Part shown: positions 6,851-14,087 of the stretch, piece by piece
Position numbering within the stretch: position 1 is the stretch's first letter
Layout of the letters: each line of letters starts with the position of its first letter
NCBI GenBank assembly: GCA_019038645.1
Contig: JAHOYT010000038.1
Span: 1 to 32,173, forward strand
Length of the DNA: 32,173 nt
Source: Bacteroidales bacterium
GTDB lineage: Bacteria; Bacteroidota; Bacteroidia; Bacteroidales; UBA12077
Direction: 5' to 3'
Position numbers and translations under genes: made by a program
The notes under the pieces: model-generated
Told to the model about the DNA's origin: nothing
The model's input: only the letters and a program-made list of their open reading frames with translations
Database searches by the model: none

Positions 6851-7903
6851 ATGATAAATCAAGATCAAAATAAACAGAAGGTTATGATAACAGGAGCGGC
6901 TGGTTTTATTGGTGGTCATGTTACCGAATATTTCTGTGAAAATGATGTTGATGTTTCATGCTTTATCAGAAATAGCAGCGATTTATCATACATAAAGGGA
7001 CTTCCAATTAAAACTATAAATGGAAGTATTACAGATATAGACAAACTTGAGAAATCTTTAAAAGGCATTGACACTGTAATTCATATTGCAGCACTTGCAA
7101 GGGATTGGGGGAATTATAAAAACTTTTACGAAGCAAATGTTATTGGAACTATAAATGTTTTGAGAGCTTGTACAATCAATAATATCCAGAATGTGATAAT
7201 TACAGGTTCTATTTCAAGTTATGGTGAAGAAGATTCAAAAGAAATAAAAACTGAAGAACATCCATTCAATTCACACTATAAGTATTTTTTAGATTCTATT
7301 TTTCCATGTAAAATGAATTATTATCGCGATACTAAATCATTAGCAACTAAGGAAGCTATAAAGTTTGCCAAAGAAAATGATCTAAATCTTACAATAATTG
7401 AGCCTGTATGGGTTTATGGTGAGAATGAATTCAATACAGGGTTTTATGAATACATCAGTTTAGTAAAAGGTCAAACATCATTTGTTTTAGGAAGCAAGAA
7501 GAATAAGTTTCATGTAGTTTATGTTAGGGATTTAGCAAGAGCCTACTTTCTCGCATTTAAAAAGAAATTAACCGGAGTAAATAGAATTATAATCGGCAAT
7601 AAGAAAATTAATTATGCTAATAAAATATACTCTACTTTTTGTGATGAGATTGGCGTTAAAAAACCAAAGAATATTGCCAAACAAATTATTTATCCGATTG
7701 GATTTTTATTAGAACTTTTTTATACAATTTTTTCAATAAAAAAAGCACCATTATTGACAAGAGGAAGAGTAAATATGTTTTATGATAACATAGAATACTC
7801 AACACTAAAGGCTGAAGAATTACTTGGTTTTACAAACAATTTTAGTATTGAAGAAGGAATAAAAAAAACAGTTAAGTGGTATAAAGAAAACAGTTTAATT
7901 TAA
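6851..7903 (+). CDS. Extended SDR, NAD-dependent epimerase/3-beta-HSD-like reductase
   Basis: A 350-residue Rossmann protein: nucleotide-binding GAAGFIGG (15-22), TGSISSYG (118-125) with the catalytic serine, and Y158xxxK162 in YYRDTK. The segment HIAALARDW (78-86) is typical of extended SDRs. Such enzymes oxidise or reduce sugar, sterol or acyl-ketone groups. Bacterial ceramide synthesis uses a related epimerase-like reductase (CerR) to reduce the ketone made by serine palmitoyltransferase. With an alpha-oxoamine synthase in this operon, ketone reduction of an acyl-aminoketone is my preferred guess. A hydrophobic stretch (about 273-291) could contact membrane. It starts 9 bases after the ketosynthase. 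The family is certain; the substrate is inferred. Confidence 0.82.
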   Translation: MINQDQNKQKVMITGAAGFIGGHVTEYFCENDVDVSCFIRNSSDLSYIKGLPIKTINGSITDIDKLEKSLKGIDTVIHIAALARDWGNYKNFYEANVIGTINVLRACTINNIQNVIITGSISSYGEEDSKEIKTEEHPFNSHYKYFLDSIFPCKMNYYRDTKSLATKEAIKFAKENDLNLTIIEPVWVYGENEFNTGFYEYISLVKGQTSFVLGSKKNKFHVVYVRDLARAYFLAFKKKLTGVNRIIIGNKKINYANKIYSTFCDEIGVKKPKNIAKQIIYPIGFLLELFYTIFSIKKAPLLTRGRVNMFYDNIEYSTLKAEELLGFTNNFSIEEGIKKTVKWYKENSLI

Positions 7904-7909
7904 GATATT

Positions 7910-9202
7910 ATGCTTACAGTTAAAAATTATACAGGCTTTACAAAAAAACTAATCAGCTTCAGGATTAAGTTGTACACTTTCATACACTTTACCGGACAAC
8001 TCCTTCGGGGTCGAATTAAACTGAGATATTTTTTTAGAGTATTGAGGCGATTATTATTTTTTCTTTCGTATATGCGAGATAATAAGTATTCTAAAATTGG
8101 AAAACGTTTCAAAATCCACCTGTATCTTCCGGGGTTTCCATCTAAGGCATTTTTCCATGCATGTGGCAAAGTACTTGAGTTTGATAAAAAAATGCCTGGT
8201 ATTTCAGTGTTAATATCGGTAACATCAGCTTGCAGATATAAATGTCCGCATTGTTATCAGAAGCATGATAAAGGAAAAGACATGGACATTAATGTTCTGA
8301 TAGAAACTGTTAAAAAGCTTCAGGATAAAGGAGTTGCATTTATTAATATTGAAGGTGGAGAGCCCTTTTTGGTTTTTGACCGTTTGAAAAAAGTTTGCGA
8401 TGCTATTGACGAAAGATCAGAAATATTGATAAATTCCACTGGTGATGGAATGACTTTTGAAAACTTGTCAGAATTAAAAAAGAATAAAAATATCATTGGT
8501 ATAATGTTTTCATTGCATAATGATAAACCCGAAGATATGAACAGATTTACGGGGGTTGAAAATGCATGGGAAAATTTTGAAAAAGGAATTGAATTATGTC
8601 ATAAGGTTGGATTAGCTGTTACTTTTAATACATGTTTATTAAAGGAGTCATTTTACAATGGAACTTTTGAAAATATCATGGAGGTTGCCAAAGATTTCAA
8701 TGGTTCAATGTTACAACTTATTAAACCAAAACCTGCAGGCGGTTGGCTTGAATCGGGAATAGAAGATTTTTCAAAAAAAGATATTGTACATATCACTAAC
8801 AAAGTTCATAAATATAATCTTGATAAAAGCCATAGGGATTACACGTTTATTTCGCCTATGATTATTGAAGAATCTGCTGAAGTATTTGGTTGCACGGCTG
8901 GTGGAACAGACCGTTTTTATATTAATGCAAAAGGTGACTTACAGGCTTGCGAATTCCTTAATATTTCATTCGGCAATGTTCAAGCTGATGATTTCGAAGT
9001 TATTTATGAAAAAATGCGAAAAGTATTTGAAAGTCCTTGCCAGACATGGTTGTGTGAAAAGCATTCCAGCCAAATACTTAAACTGAAAGAAACCAATAAT
9101 CTTTCAAGTCTTCCATTAACACCTGAAATATCAAAGCAAGTATATGAAAACTGGGATAGAACAGACTTAACTGATTTTTATAAAAAATTAAAAGAATTAT
9201 AA
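7910..9202 (+). CDS. Radical SAM protein with SPASM-like C-terminus
   Basis: A 430-residue radical SAM enzyme with CxxxCxxC at C108, C112 and C115 (CRYKCPHC) and EGGEP (148-152), the SAM-binding glycine-rich motif. C328, C347, C377 and C382 in the last third (FGCTAGG, LQACEF, CQTWLC) resemble a SPASM/twitch auxiliary cluster domain. About 100 residues precede the core and are rich in basic and hydrophobic residues (for example FFRVLRRLLFFLSYM, 41-55), consistent with a membrane-bound amphipathic segment. No precursor peptide gene is evident nearby, so a lipid or small-molecule substrate is as likely as a peptide. The stop codon overlaps the next start by one base. The chemistry cannot be assigned from sequence. 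Confidence 0.85.
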   Translation: MLTVKNYTGFTKKLISFRIKLYTFIHFTGQLLRGRIKLRYFFRVLRRLLFFLSYMRDNKYSKIGKRFKIHLYLPGFPSKAFFHACGKVLEFDKKMPGISVLISVTSACRYKCPHCYQKHDKGKDMDINVLIETVKKLQDKGVAFINIEGGEPFLVFDRLKKVCDAIDERSEILINSTGDGMTFENLSELKKNKNIIGIMFSLHNDKPEDMNRFTGVENAWENFEKGIELCHKVGLAVTFNTCLLKESFYNGTFENIMEVAKDFNGSMLQLIKPKPAGGWLESGIEDFSKKDIVHITNKVHKYNLDKSHRDYTFISPMIIEESAEVFGCTAGGTDRFYINAKGDLQACEFLNISFGNVQADDFEVIYEKMRKVFESPCQTWLCEKHSSQILKLKETNNLSSLPLTPEISKQVYENWDRTDLTDFYKKLKEL

Positions 9203-10245
9203 TGGAAAAACAGACAACAATATCTTTAGGCAAAAACCCTACAATCAACTTTCTTAAGGCTTATGTAAAATCTATGCGGCTGTATTATTCATTTGTCACC
9301 GGAATAGCAGGCTGGATTGGTGTTTCTTATTACGAATGGGTAGCTACTACTGAAGGAACAAGAGGAACATCTGATTTAGTTAAAAACATTGAAGTACTTC
9401 CTTCCCCTGAGAAAAAACTAGTAATTCTTATTCTTCTTTTTTTAAGTTGGGGGATAAATCAGATTTTTAATGATTATCTGGGGCTAAAAGAAGATCGCAT
9501 AAACGCACCAGATCGACCAATGGTTACAGGCAAACTACATCCTCAAAGAGCTGTATTATTATCCATAATATTATTAATTGGAACCATATTTATAACATAT
9601 TTTTATCTTGAACCTATAGCTATTTATCCACTTGCCATTGGAGTTTCGCTAAATATTATATACGAATATGCCAAAGGGCGTGGTATTTTAGGTAATATAG
9701 TTTTTGGTGTAATGATAAGTATGTGTGGCTTGTTCGGTTTCTTCGCTGCTGGTCCTATGGAAGTGTATTTTACGAAAAGCCGTATAAGTGCATTAGCTCT
9801 TATTGCAATATTAAATGGGCTGATGACCTATTATACATATTTCAAAGACTATTTTGGCGATAAAGCCACTGGCAAAAAGACCATTGTGGTGAAATTTGGG
9901 CTTGAAAAAAATAAGAGTATTGCCATTTTTTCATCCTTCCTTCCTTCAATATTATTTATTGGATCATATTATGGTTTTCAATCATTCGAGATTGAGTTAA
10001 ACAACACTTTTATAATTCTAGGAATACTAACCATCTTCCTTCAATTATGGACAGGTATGCTGTTTTACAGGAATCCGAAAGGTGAAATGACCTATTATTC
10101 TCTGGTTACAAACTTTAGGGCATGTACATGTGGTCAAGCAACTATTATAGCAATATTCAATCCGGAATTAGGCATAATACTGTTCTTATGTTCTTATGTA
10201 TTTGTAGGTTTCCTTTTTAATATTCACACAAATATAAAAGCATAA
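9202..10245 (+). CDS. UbiA-family prenyltransferase with variant first Asp motif
   Basis: An integral membrane protein of 347 residues with about eight or nine hydrophobic segments. The first active-site motif is N90-D91 in NDYLGLKEDRINAPDRP, and the second is D216/D220 in KDYFGDKATGKKT. UbiA enzymes transfer prenyl groups from prenyl diphosphate to aromatic, glycerol-phosphate or other acceptors. The IN.PDRP tail of motif one resembles digeranylgeranylglyceryl-phosphate and chlorophyll/heme-type members. Oddly, the usual NDxxDxxxD reads NDxxGxxxD, because G94 replaces an aspartate. A loop of about 30 residues between the first two membrane segments (47-72) is longer than usual. Translation is coupled to the radical SAM gene (1-base overlap). 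The family call is strong; donor and acceptor are unknown. Confidence 0.87.
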   Translation: MEKQTTISLGKNPTINFLKAYVKSMRLYYSFVTGIAGWIGVSYYEWVATTEGTRGTSDLVKNIEVLPSPEKKLVILILLFLSWGINQIFNDYLGLKEDRINAPDRPMVTGKLHPQRAVLLSIILLIGTIFITYFYLEPIAIYPLAIGVSLNIIYEYAKGRGILGNIVFGVMISMCGLFGFFAAGPMEVYFTKSRISALALIAILNGLMTYYTYFKDYFGDKATGKKTIVVKFGLEKNKSIAIFSSFLPSILFIGSYYGFQSFEIELNNTFIILGILTIFLQLWTGMLFYRNPKGEMTYYSLVTNFRACTCGQATIIAIFNPELGIILFLCSYVFVGFLFNIHTNIKA

Positions 10246-10258
10246 ATAATCAAAACTG

Positions 10259-11458
10259 ATGGAGATATTTGAGAAAGCATATATAGGCAAATGTGAATTG
10301 CAAAATCGAATTTTTCGATCTGCAACTTTCGAAGGAATGTGTGATGAAAATGGTATTCCCGGTAAAAATTATTTGTCTTTATATGAAGAACTTTCCAAAA
10401 ATAATATTGGAGGAATTATTACAGGTTTTGCATTTATTTCAGAAGAAGGAAAAGCAATTCAGCCAGGTCAGGCCGGCATTTTAAGTGAAAAATATATTGA
10501 ACATTTTAAGAAAGTAACATCGGTAGTTCATACAAATGGAAGTAAAATATTTTTGCAAATAGCACATACAGGGCGACAGACAAGAGAAACAGACATAAAA
10601 CAAAAAGTTGTTGGAGCTTCTGCAAAAAAATCAATGTATTTTAGAGAAAAGCTGTGGAACCTAAATACAGAAGAAGTATTTGAAATTATTGAGAAATTTG
10701 GCAACTCGGCTCTTTATGCAAAAAAAGCTGGTTTTGATGGTATTCAGATTCATGCAGCGCATGGTTATTTGATCCATCAGTTTATTTTGCCAACAATAAA
10801 CAACCGAAAAGACCTGTTTGGAATTGATCCTGAAAAAGGATTAGGGCTTAAATTTCTTGATTTAATAATTGATAATGTAAGAAACAAATGTAGTGATGAA
10901 TTTCCTGTTCTGATAAAAATTAGTGGCGACGATGACTATAAAAAGGAATTCTCTAAAAAGCAATTTTCAAATCTTATCGAATTTCTTGATTTAAAAAAAA
11001 TAGATGGAATTGAAATTAGCTATGGAACAATGGATCTTGCATTAAATATTTTCAGAGGAGATATTCCGATTGATTTAATTTTAAAACATAATAAAATTTA
11101 CAAAGTAGAAAGCAAATTTGCAAAAAAGATATTGAAAACTTTTATATTTCCTTTTGCTATAAAAAAACTAAAACCTTTCAGCCCGATGTATAATCTGAAA
11201 TATGCTGAAATAGCTAAAGAGTTAACTAAGATTCCAATTATTTCTGTTGGAGGCTACAGAGAGAAAAAGGAAATAGAATATGTCATAAAAAATAAGAATA
11301 TCGACTTTGTAAGTTTGTGCAGGCCATTCATTTGCGAGCCTGATTTTATGATAAAAATCGAAGAAAATAATAACTATAAATCAAAGTGTATAAATTGCAA
11401 TTACTGTGCAATTATGTGTGACTCTAAATTCTTAACCAAATGTTATAAAAAAGAATAA
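10259..11458 (+). CDS. Old Yellow Enzyme-family NADH:flavin oxidoreductase with Cys cluster
   Basis: An FMN-binding TIM-barrel ene-reductase homologue of 399 residues. It shows HTGRQ (103-107), the catalytic pair H165/H168 with Y170 in IHAAHGY, and the SVGGYR phosphate-binding element near residue 324. At the extreme C-terminus, C377, C380, C383 and C387 (CINCNYCAIMC), with C395, look like an iron-sulfur ligand set. In 2,4-dienoyl-CoA reductase such a cluster links FMN to a C-terminal FAD/NAD domain, but this protein ends right after it, so electrons must come from a partner. It would reduce an activated C=C bond, for example in an enone or a prenyl/acyl chain. The acyl carrier protein gene starts 3 bases downstream. 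Confidence 0.85.
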   Translation: MEIFEKAYIGKCELQNRIFRSATFEGMCDENGIPGKNYLSLYEELSKNNIGGIITGFAFISEEGKAIQPGQAGILSEKYIEHFKKVTSVVHTNGSKIFLQIAHTGRQTRETDIKQKVVGASAKKSMYFREKLWNLNTEEVFEIIEKFGNSALYAKKAGFDGIQIHAAHGYLIHQFILPTINNRKDLFGIDPEKGLGLKFLDLIIDNVRNKCSDEFPVLIKISGDDDYKKEFSKKQFSNLIEFLDLKKIDGIEISYGTMDLALNIFRGDIPIDLILKHNKIYKVESKFAKKILKTFIFPFAIKKLKPFSPMYNLKYAEIAKELTKIPIISVGGYREKKEIEYVIKNKNIDFVSLCRPFICEPDFMIKIEENNNYKSKCINCNYCAIMCDSKFLTKCYKKE

Positions 11459-11461
11459 ATC

Positions 11462-11692
11462 ATGGAATTATCAGATAAGTTAATATCCATAATAATGGAA
11501 AATACAGATCATAAATATAAGATTAACCCCGATACAAACCTTTTTACTGAACTAAACATTGACTCTTTTGGTAAGTTAATGATTGTTAATGCCATAGAAG
11601 ATGAATTCTCAATTGAAGTTGATGAAGAAGATATTGAGAAGTTTGCAACTGTAAATGAAATAATCGATGTATTAAAGTCAAAATACATTTAA
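11462..11692 (+). CDS. Acyl carrier protein
   Basis: A 76-residue acidic helical protein with a phosphopantetheine attachment serine at S35 in the motif IDSFGKL, where housekeeping ACPs usually read DSL. The flanking TNLFTELNI and the downstream EDEFSIEVDEEDIEKFATV are typical ACP helix II/III sequence. It is a stand-alone carrier placed between the ene-reductase and the PLP synthase, so it most likely delivers the acyl chain made by the ketosynthase to the alpha-oxoamine synthase, as dedicated ACPs do in bacterial sphingolipid and prodiginine pathways. No phosphopantetheinyl transferase is encoded in the window. Gaps are 3 bases upstream and 11 downstream. Confidence 0.92.
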   Translation: MELSDKLISIIMENTDHKYKINPDTNLFTELNIDSFGKLMIVNAIEDEFSIEVDEEDIEKFATVNEIIDVLKSKYI

Positions 11693-11703
11693 AAAAATAT
11701 TAA

Positions 11704-12885
11704 ATGAGCACTAAAGAATTTTATGAATTGCACCAGCTCAATATTGAGCTAAAGCGAAAAACAGGATTTAATCCATACTATGTCAATGTGCAGTCCGGGC
11801 TTAACGACTCGATTATTATTGATGGCAAAGAATTTATAAACTTAGCTGCAAACAACTATTTGGGCATTGCAAATGATATAAGAATCAAAGAGGCTACAAT
11901 TAATGCAATAAACAAATACGGTCTTTCGCTTTGTGCAACTCCAATTGCATTGGGCGGTACAGATCTTTATAAAAGTCTATCTCAAAAATTATCTGATTTT
12001 GTTGGGCTGGAATCAAGTATAATTTATCCTTCATGTTACCAGGCAAATAACGGATTATTCCCAGCAATAGCTGATAAAAATGATGTAATTATCATTGACC
12101 AGTTTTCACATTCATCTTTAATAGAAGGTGCAAGAACAGTTGGATGTAAGATAAGGCCCTTTTTACATAATAATTTAGATAGCCTTGAAAAAAATCTAAA
12201 AAATAGCCTGAAGCACAAGCAAGTTTTTGTTGTTACAGAATCAGTATTCTCAACCGAAGGTAGCATTGCTCCTTTTGCCGAAATTGTTGAATTATGTAAA
12301 ATATTTGATGCTATACCTGTAATTGATGATTCTCATGGAATAGGAGTTATCGGGAAAAATGGAAAAGGAATATTAGAGCATTCAGGTATTAAAGATTATC
12401 AGGGTATATACACAGCTTCTTTAGGCAAATCAATTGCTAATTCAGGTGGAATGATTAGCGGTAAAAAGACTTTAATTGATTACCTAAAATACTATTCCCC
12501 TCATCTTGTTTATTCCACATCCATTGCACCATCAATACTTGCAGGAATTGAAAAAGCAATTTGCATTATTGAAGAAGAGTTCGAGGTTTTAGGAAATAAA
12601 ATGTGGAAATATCGTAATAAACTAAGAGATGCTTTGATAGAATTTGGTTATGGTGTAAGATCTTCATCTGCCCCAATTACTTCAATAGTAACTGGCCCTT
12701 CCGTGGATACATTGCTTTTTGCAAAAGAACTTTATAACAGAAATGTATTAGCAACACCATTTATTTATCCTTCAGTTCCTGAAAATCAGGGAGTGATCAG
12801 ACTGATTGCCGGAGCAAACCTTGAAGAAAAAACTATAGACCGCGCTCTTCATATTTTTAAAGAAATTAAGGAAAGCCAGGGATAA
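11704..12885 (+). CDS. PLP-dependent alpha-oxoamine synthase (KBL/SPT/BioF family)
   Basis: A fold-type I aminotransferase-like enzyme of 393 residues. The Schiff-base lysine is K242 in TASLGKSIANSGG; D208 and H211 lie in IDDSHGIGVIGKNGKG, and H136 in DQFSHSSLIEG stacks on the cofactor. These synthases condense an amino acid with an acyl-CoA or acyl-ACP and release CO2. The DDSHxxG wording resembles 2-amino-3-ketobutyrate CoA ligase (glycine-using) more than the DEAHS form of serine palmitoyltransferase, so glycine or serine are both possible substrates. The adjacent ACP suggests acyl-ACP as donor. No biotin genes are nearby, which argues against BioF. Its stop codon overlaps the lipid kinase start by one base. 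The product is probably a long-chain alpha-aminoketone (inference). Confidence 0.85.
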   Translation: MSTKEFYELHQLNIELKRKTGFNPYYVNVQSGLNDSIIIDGKEFINLAANNYLGIANDIRIKEATINAINKYGLSLCATPIALGGTDLYKSLSQKLSDFVGLESSIIYPSCYQANNGLFPAIADKNDVIIIDQFSHSSLIEGARTVGCKIRPFLHNNLDSLEKNLKNSLKHKQVFVVTESVFSTEGSIAPFAEIVELCKIFDAIPVIDDSHGIGVIGKNGKGILEHSGIKDYQGIYTASLGKSIANSGGMISGKKTLIDYLKYYSPHLVYSTSIAPSILAGIEKAICIIEEEFEVLGNKMWKYRNKLRDALIEFGYGVRSSSAPITSIVTGPSVDTLLFAKELYNRNVLATPFIYPSVPENQGVIRLIAGANLEEKTIDRALHIFKEIKESQG

Positions 12886-13865
12886 TGAAGTATTTATTAA
12901 TCATGAATCCAGGCTCAAAAGGAGGAAAAAGTAAAAAATATTTTAATAAGATATTTGATGCTTTTAATAAAGCAAAAATTGATTATGATTATAAATATAC
13001 AACTGAACTTGACAATGCATACACATACTCTGCTGAAGCCAATAAAGCAGCTTATAATGTCATAGTTGCAGTTGGAGGTGACGGTACTATAAACAGTGTT
13101 TTAAACGGTTTCTTTGGTTTAAAAGGGAAATTAATTTCTAATTCCAAAATGGGTGTAATTTATACAGGAACAAGCCCCGATTTTTGTAAAAGTTATAATA
13201 TTCCAATAAACACTGATGAAGCTATAAAAACAATTATAGATAATTATTCAAGACAGATATATATTGGCAAATTGTTATGTTCATCTGAAAACGAGAAAAG
13301 CCTTAATGCTTCCGATTCCTCAGTGATTAAATCACCAAAACTCAAATATTTTGGCTGCTGTGCAAACATTGGCCTTGGAGCTACTTTGGCAAAAAAAGCA
13401 AATAATGGAATCCGAAAATATTTAGGAGATGCAATAGGCACTTTTCTTTCTCTTTTAAGCACATTAGTTGTTTATAAAGCCAATGATTTTATAGTAAAAA
13501 AAGATGATAATAAGCAAAAATTAAGCAATCTATATAATTTATCAGTTGGAAGAACAAAATTTATAGCTTCAGGAATTAAAGTTCATAACAATATCAAATA
13601 TTCGGAAAAAGGATTCTATTGTTTAACTGCCAAACAAACAAATCTGTTCAATTTACTAAATTCAGTAAAGAAAATATATAGCGGAAATGAATTCAATAAT
13701 TCAAAAGCTTTGTCATTAGATTATTGTAATAAGATTGAAATATATGGTAATAATAAAAATCCGGAAGTTGAATTAGATGGCGATCCTATTGGTTATTTAC
13801 CTTGTAAAATAGAAACAAGCATTGATAAATTAGATTTAATTGTAAAGAAAGAACTGCTCAGGTAA
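12885..13865 (+). CDS. YegS/DagK-type lipid kinase
   Basis: This 326-residue diacylglycerol/sphingosine kinase family protein has NPGSKGGKS (8-16), the nucleotide-binding GGDGT (64-68) and a C-terminal PEVELDGDPIG stretch typical of the family. The catalytic domain phosphorylates a lipid hydroxyl with ATP at the membrane surface. The family includes diacylglycerol, sphingoid-base and undecaprenol-type kinases and cannot be narrowed by sequence. Being translationally coupled to the alpha-oxoamine synthase, it probably phosphorylates the hydroxyl formed when the aminoketone is reduced, or the final lipid product. It is the last gene of the operon. Confidence 0.85.
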   Translation: MKYLLIMNPGSKGGKSKKYFNKIFDAFNKAKIDYDYKYTTELDNAYTYSAEANKAAYNVIVAVGGDGTINSVLNGFFGLKGKLISNSKMGVIYTGTSPDFCKSYNIPINTDEAIKTIIDNYSRQIYIGKLLCSSENEKSLNASDSSVIKSPKLKYFGCCANIGLGATLAKKANNGIRKYLGDAIGTFLSLLSTLVVYKANDFIVKKDDNKQKLSNLYNLSVGRTKFIASGIKVHNNIKYSEKGFYCLTAKQTNLFNLLNSVKKIYSGNEFNNSKALSLDYCNKIEIYGNNKNPEVELDGDPIGYLPCKIETSIDKLDLIVKKELLR

Positions 13866-13909
13866 CAATTGTTAATAAATCTGTTAATAGAATATTCAAA
13901 TATCTATTT

Positions 13910-13936
13910 TTTGTAATCAGGAATTATTTATCTTTG
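13910..13936 (+). promoter_or_regulatory. Promoter of the leader / EamA-yigZ-pyrBI operon
   Basis: TATCTTTG (13929-13936) is a perfect TAnnTTTG box, with TTTG (13910-13913) 15 bases upstream, slightly closer than usual. The predicted start is near 13943, giving a leader of about 127 bases up to the terminator at 14033-14069. Confidence 0.5.
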
Positions 13937-13964
13937 CACAGAATATGATTTTTGATATTTAAAA

Positions 13965-14027
13965 ATGACATTAAAAATATTTAAAGACAAAATACAGTCA
14001 ACAATTGAAAATATAAGGGTCCATTGA
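13965..14027 (+). CDS. Possible 20-residue leader peptide
   Basis: An ATG opens 20 codons (MTLKIFKDKIQSTIENIRVH) closed by TGA, placed after a promoter box and ending 5 bases before an intrinsic terminator. The last codons and the stop lie in a small GGGTC/GACCC hairpin (14017-14030). No amino-acid run points to a particular effector. It could be a real attenuator peptide or a chance ORF in a small RNA. Confidence 0.35.
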   Translation: MTLKIFKDKIQSTIENIRVH

Positions 14028-14032
14028 CCCCG

Positions 14033-14069
14033 AAAAACAGGTTTCTAAAAATAGAAACCTGTTTTTTTT
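14033..14069 (+). terminator. Intrinsic terminator/attenuator upstream of EamA
   Basis: AAAAACAGGTTTCT (14033-14046) pairs with AGAAACCTG plus following T residues (14053-14066) around a 6-base loop, with an eight-T tract at 14062-14069. It lies between the leader promoter and the EamA start at 14088, so it terminates the leader RNA and may also stop read-through from the upstream operon. Confidence 0.8.
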
Positions 14070-14087
14070 GTGCAATAGCGAACGATT

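Noticed and set aside
9202-10245. Menaquinone pathway UbiA (MqnP/MenA) identity
   Set aside because: The adjacent radical SAM enzyme lacks MqnE/MqnC features, no other menaquinone genes are present, and motif 1 is atypical.
10293-10484. Short plus-strand frame near the start of the ene-reductase gene
   Set aside because: It is an out-of-frame shadow of a clearly coding region.
11704-12885. BioF (biotin synthesis) identity for the PLP enzyme
   Set aside because: No other biotin gene is nearby, the motif wording is KBL-like, and the gene is locked into a lipid-type operon.
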